Shown in pieces: positions 48,896 through 58,366 of a stretch of DNA of 64,000 nt (positions within the stretch are counted from its first letter, which is position 1; every line of letters starts with the position of its first letter). The translations under genes were made by a program, and so were the position numbers. This DNA comes from Pseudonocardia kujensis. GTDB lineage: Bacteria > Actinomycetota > Actinomycetes > Mycobacteriales > Pseudonocardiaceae. The DNA lies in the NCBI RefSeq assembly GCF_021283305.1, contig NZ_JAJSOK010000024.1, positions 1 through 64,000 on the forward strand. The letters are read 5' to 3'. Under the pieces are notes generated by a model, which saw nothing but the letters and a program-made list of their open reading frames with translations, ran no database searches and had not been told where the DNA came from.

Positions 48896-50265
48896 CGCGC
48901 CCCCGTCGGCACGAGCGCCTGCCCCCGCTGCTCGGCCTCGGTGAGGGTGGCCTGCGCGTCGGCGCCCTGCAGGACGACCTTCTCGACGGCGTCCATCATG
49001 CCGTCGCGGATCTGCAGGTAGTTGTCCCCGGGGAAGGACACCCACGGCTCCATCCGGTTGAGCTGGTCGACGTTGATCCCGGTGGTCGGGTTCGCGGCCG
49101 CCCAGTCCTTGAGCGAGTCGTTCATCAGCCCGGTGCGCAGCGGCAGGTAGCCGATGTTCTTCGCGATGTCGGTGAAGGCCTGGTCGCTGGTCAGGAAGGT
49201 GATGAGCTCCCAGGCGGCACGCTGCTTCGCGGGGTCGTTCGACAGGATGTACAGCGCCGCACCGGAGTTGGTCGGCACCGCGGGAGTGCTCCCGAACGAC
49301 GGCGTGGCGGCGCCGCGCAGCTGCCAGCCTGCCCCCTTCGCGCCCTTGGCGAAGGTGCCCTGCAGGGACGAGGACTCAAGGATCATGCCCAGGTCGCCGC
49401 GCGTGAACGCCTCCACGGCCTGCTGCTGGCTGAACTTGGGGCTGGCGCCGGACTTCACCATGTCCGCCAGCGTCGACACCGCCTGCACCGACTTCGGCTC
49501 GGCGTACTGGAGCGTCGTACGGTCCTCGGAGAGCACGCGCCCGCCGTTGGATCGGACGATGCTCTGCAGGCACCAGTCCTTGGCCTGGGTCGTCACGCAG
49601 TCCGCGTAGGCACCCTCCTTGCCGGTCGCGGCCTTGATCTTCGCGGCCGCGTCGGCGACCTCCGCCCAGGTGGCCGGCGGCTTCGCCGGGTCGAGGCCCG
49701 CGGCGGTGAACAGCGAGGCGTTGTAGTAGAGCACCGGGGTCGAGAGCACGAACGGGACGCCGTAGGTCTTCCCGTCGAGCTGCCCCAGCGAGGCCGCCGC
49801 CGCGGCGTAGGGGTGGGTCCCGCCGAAGCTCTGCCGGACGGTGTCGGCGCCAACCAGGTCGTCGAGCGGCTTGGCGCCGAGCTGGTGCACGGTGAAGCCC
49901 ATGTCCGAGAAGCCCAGCTGCGCGACGTCCGGGGGGTTGCCGGTCGCAGCCTGGGTCTGCACGCTGGAAACGGAGTCGGCCGCGGGGTTGGAACTGTTGC
50001 CCTGCGGCTTCTGGGCGGTCACGGTGATGTTCGGGTGCTGGGCGCGGAAGGCCGTGAGCAGCCCGTTGAACGTGTCGCTCCAGGGGCCGGCCTGGCCGAA
50101 GTTGTAGGACTCGAAGGTGATCGAGACCTTCTGGTCGGGGGTCAGCTCGGGGGCGCGCTGCACGGTGGCCGACGCGCTGTCGGCACTTCCCGCGCCGCCC
50201 ACGCCGCAGCCGGCGAGCAGCGCGGTCGCGGCGAGCGCGACCGCGGCGAGACGGATGGGACGCAC
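48892..50265 (-). CDS. ABC substrate-binding lipoprotein (UgpB-like)
   Basis: 457 residues. Signal peptide with lipobox LLAGCG, then an extracellular solute-binding family 1 fold (VSITFESYNFGQAGPW, LDGKTYGVPFVLSTPVLYYN, WELITFLTSD). Captures a sugar or glycerol-3-phosphate derivative for the two permeases downstream. Confidence 0.88.
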   Translation of the reverse strand: MRPIRLAAVALAATALLAGCGVGGAGSADSASATVQRAPELTPDQKVSITFESYNFGQAGPWSDTFNGLLTAFRAQHPNITVTAQKPQGNSSNPAADSVSSVQTQAATGNPPDVAQLGFSDMGFTVHQLGAKPLDDLVGADTVRQSFGGTHPYAAAAASLGQLDGKTYGVPFVLSTPVLYYNASLFTAAGLDPAKPPATWAEVADAAAKIKAATGKEGAYADCVTTQAKDWCLQSIVRSNGGRVLSEDRTTLQYAEPKSVQAVSTLADMVKSGASPKFSQQQAVEAFTRGDLGMILESSSLQGTFAKGAKGAGWQLRGAATPSFGSTPAVPTNSGAALYILSNDPAKQRAAWELITFLTSDQAFTDIAKNIGYLPLRTGLMNDSLKDWAAANPTTGINVDQLNRMEPWVSFPGDNYLQIRDGMMDAVEKVVLQGADAQATLTEAEQRGQALVPTGAR

Positions 50266-50281
50266 GGTTCCTCCAAGGATC

Positions 50282-51397
50282 TCAGACCGCCACGGCGGCG
50301 CGGCGGGGTTCGGGGGTGCGCACCAGGCGGCGGCCGCTGGTGGCGCAGAACAGGTGGATTCGGTCGGGATCGCAGGTCAGCCGCACGGCATCCCCCACTG
50401 CCAGGCCGAGCGGGCGGGGGCCGCGCAGGGCGACCCGACCACCGCCGACGGTGACGTGCGCGACCTCCTCGCCGCCGAGGTTCTCGACGAGCCGGACGGT
50501 GCCGCGCCACTCCGGGCCGACGGCGCCGGTCCCGATCCGCAGGTGCTCGGGCCGGGCGCCGACGAGCACCTCACGGCCCGAGGCGTCGTGCCCGGGACCG
50601 AGCGGCATGTCGACGCCGTCGCCGACGGCCCGCAGCTCCCCGTCCGCGCCGCGCACCTCGGCGGGCAGCAGGCCGATCGCGGGGGAGCCGATGAACCCGG
50701 CGACGAAGGTCGACGCCGGGGCGTCGTAGACCTCCTCGGGGGTGCCGACCTGCTCCAGCCTCCCACCGTTGAGCACGGCGATGCGGGTGGCCATGGTCAT
50801 CGCCTCGATCTGGTCGTGGGTGACGTAGACGAAGGTGGAGCGCAGCCGGCGGTGCAGGTCGGTGAGCTCGGCCCGGGTCGCGGTTCGCAGGGTGGCGTCC
50901 AGGTTGGACAGCGGTTCGTCGAGCAGGAACGCGCCGGGATCGCGGACCAGCGCGCGCCCGAGGGCGACGCGCTGGCGCTGGCCACCGGACAGCGCGCGTG
51001 GGCGCCGGTCGAGGAGCTGTTCGAGGCCGAGCGCCTTCGCGACCTCGGTCACCTTCGCGTCGACGTCCTTGCGGCGCCGGGTGCGCAACGGGAAGCCGAT
51101 GTTCTTCGCGACGGTCAGGTGCGGGTAGAGGGCGTAGCTCTGGAAGACCATCGCCAGGTTCCGCTCGCGCGGCTCGGCAGCCGTGATGTCGCGGCCGTCG
51201 AGGAGGATCCGGCCGCCGGTCGGCGGGGTCAACCCGGCGATCATCCGCAACAGCGTGGACTTGCCGCAACCGGACGGGCCGAGCAGCACGAGGAACTCAC
51301 CGTCGGCCACGTCGAGAGAGATGCCGTCGACCGCGTTCACGGCGTGGTTCCCGCTGCCGAAGCGGCGGGTCAAGCCCTCGATCTGGATGCGGCTCAC
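50282..51397 (-). CDS. ABC transporter ATP-binding protein (UgpC/MsmK-like)
   Basis: 371 residues. Walker A GPSGCGKST, signature LSGGQRQRVALGRALVRDP, Walker B AFLLDEPLSNLD, switch His in THDQIEAM. A C-terminal regulatory TOBE-type domain follows (LVGARPEHLRIG). First gene of the operon, 16 bases before the binding protein. Confidence 0.92.
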   Translation of the reverse strand: MSRIQIEGLTRRFGSGNHAVNAVDGISLDVADGEFLVLLGPSGCGKSTLLRMIAGLTPPTGGRILLDGRDITAAEPRERNLAMVFQSYALYPHLTVAKNIGFPLRTRRRKDVDAKVTEVAKALGLEQLLDRRPRALSGGQRQRVALGRALVRDPGAFLLDEPLSNLDATLRTATRAELTDLHRRLRSTFVYVTHDQIEAMTMATRIAVLNGGRLEQVGTPEEVYDAPASTFVAGFIGSPAIGLLPAEVRGADGELRAVGDGVDMPLGPGHDASGREVLVGARPEHLRIGTGAVGPEWRGTVRLVENLGGEEVAHVTVGGGRVALRGPRPLGLAVGDAVRLTCDPDRIHLFCATSGRRLVRTPEPRRAAVAV

Positions 51398-51556
51398 GGT
51401 GGCTCCTTCGGGCGTGGTCGGGACGGGCGGATGTCAGCAGCGCGGGATGGACCGCAGATGAACGGCGGGTCGCGGGAGTACGGTGGAGCGCCGCCCGCGC
51501 ACCCGGCGCGGGGCGTGAGCTGCGACGATCGGCGTTCTTGGACGATCGATCGGCAC

Positions 51557-52429
51557 TCAGAGGTCGAGCACGAGTCGCGGCCCACGGGCCCGGGAGACAC
51601 AGATCATCATCACGTCGCCCGCCTCACGGTCGGCCTCGTCGAGCACGGAGTCGCGGTGTTCCGGCTCGCCGGCGAGCACCACGGTCTCGCAGGTGCCGCA
51701 GGTCCCCTCGCGACAGGACTGCACGACGTCGACACCGCCGGCCTCGATCGCGGCGAGCAGGCTGGTCCCGGCCGGGACCAGCACGGTCACGCCGCTGCGC
51801 TCCAGCACCGCCTCGAACGGCCGCTCCGGGAGGTCGAGGGCGACCGGGGTGAACCGCTCGACATGCGCGGCGGGGCAGACCTCCAGCAGCGCGTCCAGCA
51901 TCGGGGCCGGGCCGCACCCGTAGACCTCCGCGCCCGGCGCGTCGGCCACGGCGGCGCGCAGGCCGAGCAGACCACCCACCTGCACGATGACCCGTGGATC
52001 CCCGCCTAGCCGGTCGAGGTAGGCCATCGACTCCCGCGACCGGCCGCCGTAGAGCAGGCGCCAGTCGGCACCCGCGGCCTTCGCGGCCTCGATCATCGGC
52101 AGGATCGGGGTGATCCCGATCCCACCCGCGACGAACAGGTACCTGGACGCCGCGACCAGTGGGAAGTGATTGCGGGGACCACCGACCTCCACCTGGTCGC
52201 CCACGGCGAGCCGGTCATGGACGAAAGCTGAGCCGCCGCGACCGTCGGCCTCGCGCAGCACGGCGATCCGGAAGCCGGGACCGCACAGCGAGTACTGGCG
52301 CACGAGCCCGGGCGCCAGGTGGAGGTCGATGTGCGAACCGGGCGTCCAGTCAGGCAGGTCCGGGCCGGACAGCTCGAGCTCCACGACGCCGTCGGCGACC
52401 GTCCGGCGGGAGGTGATCTCACACAGCAC
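51557..52429 (-). CDS. PDR-type FMN/2Fe-2S oxidoreductase
   Basis: 290 residues. Flavin motif RQYSLCGPG, NAD motif YLFVAGGIGITPILPM, and the C-terminal [2Fe-2S] CREGTCGTCE plus a final Cys in MMICVSR. Same architecture as the reductase at 27518. No oxygenase is adjacent; the P450 at 45007 could be its partner. Divergent from the LysR gene, which probably controls it. 159 bases to the ABC operon show nothing else. Confidence 0.88.
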   Translation of the reverse strand: MLCEITSRRTVADGVVELELSGPDLPDWTPGSHIDLHLAPGLVRQYSLCGPGFRIAVLREADGRGGSAFVHDRLAVGDQVEVGGPRNHFPLVAASRYLFVAGGIGITPILPMIEAAKAAGADWRLLYGGRSRESMAYLDRLGGDPRVIVQVGGLLGLRAAVADAPGAEVYGCGPAPMLDALLEVCPAAHVERFTPVALDLPERPFEAVLERSGVTVLVPAGTSLLAAIEAGGVDVVQSCREGTCGTCETVVLAGEPEHRDSVLDEADREAGDVMMICVSRARGPRLVLDL

Positions 52430-52481
52430 GAGGCGGACGCTAGGGCGCAGCTACCCCCCCGCGCCCCGCGAGCGCGAACGG

Positions 52482-52495
52482 CGATCGTGTGATCG
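52482..52495. promoter_or_regulatory. Inverted repeat between reductase and LysR genes
   Basis: CGATC-GTGT-GATCG is a perfect 5+5 inverted repeat in the 222-base divergent region, a possible LysR site. Short, so low weight. Confidence 0.3.
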
Positions 52496-52651
52496 GTTCG
52501 GCACACCGTCCGGGCACCGTCTGTGAGCAGCGGATTCACCCGATCGTGGGTCTGCTGGTCACGGATCGTTCGTCTGTTGAACCCCTGGCCGTCGACCCCC
52601 GACGACGCACGCGGCCTACCGTCGCGGCGCACCGTCGGGGAGAGGGATCAG

Positions 52652-53566
52652 ATGGAGTTCCGGTACCTGCGTTCTTTCCTGGCGATCGCCGAGGAGCTGC
52701 ACTTCGGTCGCGCCGCGCAGCGGCTGCACCTGGCACAGCCCTCGCTGTCGCAACAGCTGCAGCGACTGGAGCGCGACGTGGGCGTGGAGCTGGTGCGCCG
52801 CAGCTCGCACGAGGTCCGGCTGACCCCGGCCGGCGAAGCGTTCCGCGAGGAGGCCCGGAAGCTCCTCGACCAGGTCGAACGCGCCGTCGCTGCGGCCAAT
52901 GCCGTCGCGATGGGCCGCGCGGGCACGCTGAACATCGGGTTCAACTTCCCGGCCGGGCAGGATGTCCTGCCTGCGACACTCGCGACGCTCAACGCCGAGC
53001 ACCCCCGGGTGCAGACGCAGCTGTGGGAGCGGCGGACCGGCCCGCAGCTGGAGGGTGTCCTCACCGGGGAGCTGGACGTCGGGTTCGTCTACGGGCGCCC
53101 GGTCAGCCCCGACCTGTCGTCGACGGAGCTCATGACCGTCCCGATCGTCGCAGTGGTCGGGGAACGGCACCCGTGGGCGGGGCGGGAGGTCGTGCCGATG
53201 CGGATGCTCGACCGCCAACCCTGCCTGCTCTTCCGCCGCGAGCAGAGCCCGGCGATGCACGACGCCATCATCGGCGCCGCCGACCAGGCGGGCATCAAGC
53301 TGACCGTCACCGCCGAGGTCGACGACCCGGTGGCGACCGGTGTGCTGGTCTCGGCCCGCCAGGTGATCGGGTTCGCGTCGGCCTCCCGGGCAGCGCGCGC
53401 GCCCGCACAGGGGCTCGTCGCGGTACCGCTCACCGCCCCGTCCCCCACCCTCGCGCTGCACGTCGTGTGGCGGACCGAGGACCGGACACCGCTGATCGAC
53501 GCCCTGCTCAATGCCCTGCAGAGTGCGGGCCCGTTCACCTTCACCTGGCCCGACCAGCGACGATAG
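52652..53566 (+). CDS. LysR-family transcriptional regulator
   Basis: 304 residues. N-terminal HTH FLAIAEELHFGRAAQRLHLAQPSLSQQLQRLE in order, followed by the periplasmic-binding-like effector domain (LNIGFNFPAGQDVLPATLA, LDVGFVYGRP). GAGAGGGA precedes ATG 52652. Divergent from the reductase gene, the usual LysR target layout. Confidence 0.92.
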   Translation: MEFRYLRSFLAIAEELHFGRAAQRLHLAQPSLSQQLQRLERDVGVELVRRSSHEVRLTPAGEAFREEARKLLDQVERAVAAANAVAMGRAGTLNIGFNFPAGQDVLPATLATLNAEHPRVQTQLWERRTGPQLEGVLTGELDVGFVYGRPVSPDLSSTELMTVPIVAVVGERHPWAGREVVPMRMLDRQPCLLFRREQSPAMHDAIIGAADQAGIKLTVTAEVDDPVATGVLVSARQVIGFASASRAARAPAQGLVAVPLTAPSPTLALHVVWRTEDRTPLIDALLNALQSAGPFTFTWPDQRR

Positions 53567-53678
53567 GTCTCACCCATCGGCCGGTTGGGAACCGCTCCTT
53601 GCCCGGGCTCGGCACGGTCGGCCACGGTGACGGCCACGGCCGGTGATCGACGACCGGTCGCCTGCGAGGGGAGGTGCC

Positions 53679-54536
53679 GTGCGGCTCACGGTGCTCGGAT
53701 GCCGGTCGGGGATGCCGGCCGAGGGACAGGCCAGCTCCGGCTACCTGGTCGAGACCGAGGAACGGACGCGCCTGCTGCTCGACTGCGGCCCCGGGGTCGC
53801 GACCGTCCTGACCGCCGAGGATCCGGCGCTCGACGGGGTCGTGATCAGCCACCTCCACTCCGACCACTGCTACGACCTCCTGCCGCTGGGCAAGGCGCTG
53901 CTCTACCGCCGACTCCAGGAGGCGATCGGCGAACCGGCCGGCGACCCGGTGTCCGCCGCGCGGCACCTCGACCTGGGCGGTCCGCGGCTCCCGCTCTACG
54001 TTCCCCAAGGCGGCCGCACCGTGCTCGACCGGCTCGCCTCGCTCTTCCCGGTCACCACCATGCCCCTCCTCGACAGGGTCTTCGACCTGGCCTTCGACGT
54101 CGTCGAGTACGCCTCGGGAGACGAGATCGAGATCGCCGACGCCCGCGTCTCGCTGCACCCGCTGCGACACGTGGCAGCGAACTGCGGCGTCCGTGTCGAC
54201 ACCGTTCTCTCGTCCCTGGCCTACACCGGCGACACCGGCGTCACGCCCGGTCTGGCCCCGCTCGCCGCGGGCGTGGACCTGCTGCTCGCCGAGGCGACTC
54301 TCGCCGCGACCGACACCGGCCCGCACGGGCACCTCTCCGGAGCCGACGCCGGTGCGGCCGCGGCCGAGGGTGGCGTCGGCGAGCTCGTCCTCACCCATTT
54401 CATCTCCTCCGACCCCTCCTGGCTCCAGGCCCGCCGCGACGACGCGGCCGCGGCCTACCCGGGCCCGATCCGCATCGCCGAACCAGGCCTTCGCGTCGAC
54501 ACCCGCCCGGCACCGGCGCCGGCCACCCGGGGCTGA
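53679..54536 (+). CDS. Metallo-beta-lactamase-fold hydrolase
   Basis: 285 residues. VVISHLHSDHCYDLLPL carries HxHxDH, with later ligands in LHPLRHVAAN, AYTGDTG, and TGPHGHLSGAD / THFISSD, resembling RNase Z / arylsulfatase-type members. GTG 53679 is chosen for the GGGGAGGTG site just upstream; ATG 53643 is an in-frame alternative. Role in the lipid locus unclear; could hydrolyse a thioester or ester. Confidence 0.8.
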   Translation: MRLTVLGCRSGMPAEGQASSGYLVETEERTRLLLDCGPGVATVLTAEDPALDGVVISHLHSDHCYDLLPLGKALLYRRLQEAIGEPAGDPVSAARHLDLGGPRLPLYVPQGGRTVLDRLASLFPVTTMPLLDRVFDLAFDVVEYASGDEIEIADARVSLHPLRHVAANCGVRVDTVLSSLAYTGDTGVTPGLAPLAAGVDLLLAEATLAATDTGPHGHLSGADAGAAAAEGGVGELVLTHFISSDPSWLQARRDDAAAAYPGPIRIAEPGLRVDTRPAPAPATRG

Positions 54537-54598
54537 CGCCCAGGCCTTCCTCGCGGTGCCCGTGTCGGCTCCGCGCGCTCCGCCTCCGGGAGGCCCTC

Positions 54599-56221
54599 GT
54601 GACCGCCGTCCTCAATCCGTCGCTCGTCACCCTGCCCGGCCGTGGCGGGATCGCCGCGGAGATCCTGCGCAGGCTGGAAGCCGTCGGTGAGCGCCCGGTC
54701 CTCGCCGCGCTGCGACCCACCTGGCCGGAGCGAACGGATCCGGCTGGCCCGGCCGACGGGTACAGCTGGGCCGACCTGACCGGCCGAGAGCTCGCCGGCC
54801 GGATCCGAGCCGTCGCAGGTGGTCTGCGCAGCGACGGCATCCGGGCGGGGGACCGCGTCGCCCTGCTCGGCGGGAACACCCCGGACTGGATCGTGCTGGA
54901 CCTGGCCGTGCTGGCCGCGGGCGCGATCACGGTACCGATCTACCCGACCGCGTCGCGCATCCAGATCGAGCACGTCCTCGCCGACTCCGGTGCGACCCGG
55001 GTCTTCGCCGAGACCCCGTCACAGGTGGAGCTGTCCCGGGGCGAGCCGTTCGCGGAGGCCGTTGCGCGGCTCTCCGGCGGGGAGGCGCCGGATGCGGGCG
55101 AGATTGGCGCGGACGACATCGCCACGATCGTCTACACCAGCGGCACCACGGGCACCCCGAAGGGCTGTGTCCTCACCCACCGCAACCTATTCGCGGCGGC
55201 CGGGAACGTCGTGACCTACCTGCCCGAACTGTTCGCGCGTGACGATGCCTCCACGCTGCTCTTCCTACCGCTGTCCCACGTGTTCGGCCGGGTCAGTGCG
55301 TTGGGCTGCCTGTGGGCCGGTGTGCGGACAGGACTGCTGGCGTCGGCCGCCGAGCTGGCCGCCGAGCTGCCGCGGTTCCGGCCCTCGTTCCTGGTGCTGG
55401 TCCCGTACGCGCTGGAGAAACTCCGTAAGGGCGCGCGAGCGGGCGGGCTCACCCCGGAGCTGGAGTCCGAGGCCGTCGCAGCCGGCGCCGCGTGGTCCGG
55501 GTCTGCCGCCGAGACGTTCCGGGCCGCCCTCGGCGGCAGGCTCGACCACGTGATCTGCGGCGGGGCCCCGCTCGACCCGACCACCGCCGCCTTCACGGCT
55601 GCGCTGGGCGTGCAGGTGCTGGGCGCCTACGGCCTCACCGAGTCGACCACTGTCGTCAGCATGAGCTCGCCGTCAGCAGTCGAACCCGGCCGGGTCGGCC
55701 GCGCTCTGCCGGGGTGCGAGGTGCTGATCGCCGACGACGGGGAGATCCTGGTCCGCGGCGAGCAGGTCTCGCCCGGGTACTGGCCGCTCGTCGGGGAGCC
55801 CGAGCCGTGGTTGCGCACCGGTGACCTCGGCGAGGTCGACCGTGACGGGTTCCTCGCGATCACGGGGCGGCGCAAGGAGATCATCGTCACCAGCGGCGGC
55901 AAGAACGTGGCACCCGAGCCCCTCGAGGACCGGATCCGGCTGCACGCCGGGGTCGCGCACGCGGTCGTGATCGGGGAGGGTCGGCCGTACGTGAGCGCCC
56001 TGGTCTTCCCCGAGCCGGGGGCGCTCCTGGACGACGCCGCCGTCGAAGCCGCGGTGGACGACGCCAACACGCTGGTCAGCCGGGCCGAGTCGATTCGTCG
56101 CTGGCGCATCGTGGACGGGGCGCTGTCCGTCGCCGACGGCACCCTCACCCCCAGCCTGAAGCTGCGCCGGGCCGCGGTCGCCGAGCGCTACGCCGCGGAC
56201 ATCGCCGCCCTCTACAGCTGA
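54599..56221 (+). CDS. Long-chain acyl-CoA synthetase (FadD15-like)
   Basis: 540 residues, ANL fold. VYTSGTTGTPKGCVLTHRN, LPLSHVFGRV, GAYGLTEST, WLRTGDLGEV, GRRKEIIVTSGGKNVAPEPLED, and a shortened C-terminus LTPSLKLRR with the catalytic Lys, as in bacterial long-chain synthetases. Activates a fatty acid; with the thioesterases and PKS nearby it probably serves the same lipid. GGGAGG precedes GTG 54599. Confidence 0.87.
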   Translation: MTAVLNPSLVTLPGRGGIAAEILRRLEAVGERPVLAALRPTWPERTDPAGPADGYSWADLTGRELAGRIRAVAGGLRSDGIRAGDRVALLGGNTPDWIVLDLAVLAAGAITVPIYPTASRIQIEHVLADSGATRVFAETPSQVELSRGEPFAEAVARLSGGEAPDAGEIGADDIATIVYTSGTTGTPKGCVLTHRNLFAAAGNVVTYLPELFARDDASTLLFLPLSHVFGRVSALGCLWAGVRTGLLASAAELAAELPRFRPSFLVLVPYALEKLRKGARAGGLTPELESEAVAAGAAWSGSAAETFRAALGGRLDHVICGGAPLDPTTAAFTAALGVQVLGAYGLTESTTVVSMSSPSAVEPGRVGRALPGCEVLIADDGEILVRGEQVSPGYWPLVGEPEPWLRTGDLGEVDRDGFLAITGRRKEIIVTSGGKNVAPEPLEDRIRLHAGVAHAVVIGEGRPYVSALVFPEPGALLDDAAVEAAVDDANTLVSRAESIRRWRIVDGALSVADGTLTPSLKLRRAAVAERYAADIAALYS

Positions 56222-56291
56222 ACGAGCGGCTCTCTCGTTCACACCACTCGAGCAGGAGGCCACTCGTGCGTCCCGGCCGATGCGCACGAAA

Positions 56292-56326
56292 GGCACTCTC
56301 GCGCGGCAGGTCTGCACGAGAGTGCC
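56292..56326. terminator. Bidirectional terminator hairpin
   Basis: GGCACTCTCG (56292-56301) pairs with CGAGAGTGCC (56317-56326), between convergent acyl-CoA synthetase and thioesterase genes. Confidence 0.7.
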
Positions 56327-56340
56327 CTTCATGTACCAGG

Positions 56341-56874
56341 TCAGGAGGACGCGGCGCCCAGCCAGGCCACGTAGTCGAGCTCGACGCGCCCGAGCAGCAC
56401 GTCCGCGTCGTCGTGGAGGAGGGCGAGGCCCGTGAGCTCGAAGCGTCCGGCCTGGCCACCCGTCAGGACCGCGTCGATCGCCTTCTGCTCCAGGGTGGCG
56501 CGCGCCCGGATGTGGCCGTTCGCGGGCTTGAGGAACGCGATCCTGGACGAGCGGAGCACGAATCCCTGCAGCTGTGTGATGCGCGGCGCCATGGCGCCGG
56601 CGAACGCCGCAGCCCCGGCCACCTCGGCGGCGAGGAACAGCGCGCCGGCGTGCACGGTGCCGAAGTGGTTCTGCAGCTCGGGGCGGACGGGCAACTCGGC
56701 CTGCCCGTGGTCCGGCGCCAGCTCGGTGACGCGGACGCCGACGTGGTTGCAGAAGGGGACCATCGTGTCGACGGTCCGGCGGAGCTGCTCGAGATCGACG
56801 GCGCCGCCCGTCGCGGCGAGGCCCGCGACGACGGCGGCGAGCGGATTGGTCTGCGCTGGTGTCTGGGTGGCCAT
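56341..56874 (-). CDS. Hotdog-fold thioesterase (DUF4442-like)
   Basis: 177 residues. The core LQNHFGTVHAGALFLAAEVAG is the DUF4442/PaaI-type active helix (HAG); the tail is DYVAWLGAASS. ATG 56874; an in-frame ATG at 56883 adds three residues. Single gene on the minus strand. The 277 bases to the next plus-strand gene have no further supported feature. Confidence 0.78.
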   Translation of the reverse strand: MATQTPAQTNPLAAVVAGLAATGGAVDLEQLRRTVDTMVPFCNHVGVRVTELAPDHGQAELPVRPELQNHFGTVHAGALFLAAEVAGAAAFAGAMAPRITQLQGFVLRSSRIAFLKPANGHIRARATLEQKAIDAVLTGGQAGRFELTGLALLHDDADVLLGRVELDYVAWLGAASS

Positions 56875-57160
56875 GCCGACCATTACCGCCGGATCGCGTG
56901 GCTGGCGGGTGAACGGCGGTCTCCAAATTGGCGACGAATGCGCGGGATCGAAACGGCGGAATGCGCAGATGATCGGGGTGGTGCATGACGCGATAGCTCG
57001 GCCCCATCGTGCGCCGGACGCCGTTGACTTCCATTCCGCACGGCCGTAGACACTTTTCCCGTACCGCTTGCGAGCCCTGTGCCGTTCCTGCCCCGTCGAC
57101 GGCGACGGTGACCCCTCTCCAGCCGGATCGGCCGTCACCTTCGGGAGCTGACGAGAAGCC

Positions 57161-58366
57161 ATGAACGAGCCCTACGACGCGATCGTGGTCGGCGCCCGCT
57201 GCGCCGGCTCGCCCGTCGCGATGCTGCTGGCCCGGCGCGGGCACCGCGTGCTGGTGGTCGACCGCGCCGCGCTGCCTGCCGACACGGTCTCCACCCACTA
57301 CCTGCAGCAGTACGGGCTGGCCCGGCTGCAGGCCTGGGGGCTGCTCGACGAGGTGCTGGCCACCGGCGCCACTCCGATCACCCGGGTGACCATTTCCTAC
57401 GACGACGCCGTGATCGCCGGGTTCGCCGACCCGATCGACGGCATCACCGCGACGCTGGCGCCGCGGCGCACCGCGCTCGACCCGGTCCTGCTGCGCGCCG
57501 CCGAGGCCGCGGGCGCCGAGGTCCGCCTCGGCGCCACGCTGCGGGACCTGGTCGTCGAGGACGGCGTGGTGCGCGGTGTCCGGTTGCAGACCGCGGACGG
57601 CGAGCTCGTCGAGGAGCGCGCCCGGGTGGTCGTCGGTGCCGACGGGGCCCGGTCCCGGGTCGCCGAGGCGGTCGGGGCAGGTGCCTACGACGTCGTCGAG
57701 CCGGCCTGCTTCATCTACTACAGCTACTGGCACGGTGTGCCGGACACCGGCTTCCACAGCCGCATCGGGCTGAACCAGCAGCAGGTGGGGCTGTGGCCGA
57801 CCAACGACGACCGCACCCTCGTCGCCGTGATGCGCACCCGGGACCGGTACGCGGAGTTCCGCCGGGACGTCGAGAAGAACTTCCACGAGGTGATCGAGCA
57901 GGTCGTGCCGGACCTCGCCGAGCAGGTCCGTGCGGGCGAGCAGGCCGAGCGCTTCACCGGCATCCGCTACCCGGACAACTACTACCGGGTCTCCGCGGGT
58001 CCGGGCTGGGCCCTGGTCGGGGACGCCGGCTACCACAAGGACCCGTTCACCGGGAAGGGCATCTCGGACGCCTTCGTCCACGCCGAGCTGCTGGCCGACC
58101 GGATCGCCGAGGGGCTCGCCGGGCGCCCGATGGGCGACGCGCTCGCCGAGTACACGAAGGTCCGCGACGCCGAGACCCAGGGCGCCTACCGCTTCACCAC
58201 GATGATCTCCGACCTCGACCTGTCGCCGGAGCTGCAGGGCCTGTTCCGCGCCGTGAGCGACAACGAGCCCGCCACCCGTCAGTTCCTGTCGATGGTCGGC
58301 GGCGGGATCAGCGGCGAGGAGTTCTTCGCCCCCGCCAACATCGGCAAGATCGTGGCGGCGGCCTGA
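57161..58366 (+). CDS. FAD-dependent oxidoreductase (geranylgeranyl reductase / halogenase-like)
   Basis: 401 residues. AIVVGARCAGSPVAMLLARRGHR (GxRxxGxxxA variant of the Rossmann motif, typical of this group) is followed by VVGADGARSRVAEAVG and LVGDAGYHKDPFTGKGISDAF. Probably reduces or oxidises an acyl or prenyl-like chain made by the adjacent PKS. Its TGA overlaps the next ATG. Confidence 0.82.
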   Translation: MNEPYDAIVVGARCAGSPVAMLLARRGHRVLVVDRAALPADTVSTHYLQQYGLARLQAWGLLDEVLATGATPITRVTISYDDAVIAGFADPIDGITATLAPRRTALDPVLLRAAEAAGAEVRLGATLRDLVVEDGVVRGVRLQTADGELVEERARVVVGADGARSRVAEAVGAGAYDVVEPACFIYYSYWHGVPDTGFHSRIGLNQQQVGLWPTNDDRTLVAVMRTRDRYAEFRRDVEKNFHEVIEQVVPDLAEQVRAGEQAERFTGIRYPDNYYRVSAGPGWALVGDAGYHKDPFTGKGISDAFVHAELLADRIAEGLAGRPMGDALAEYTKVRDAETQGAYRFTTMISDLDLSPELQGLFRAVSDNEPATRQFLSMVGGGISGEEFFAPANIGKIVAAA

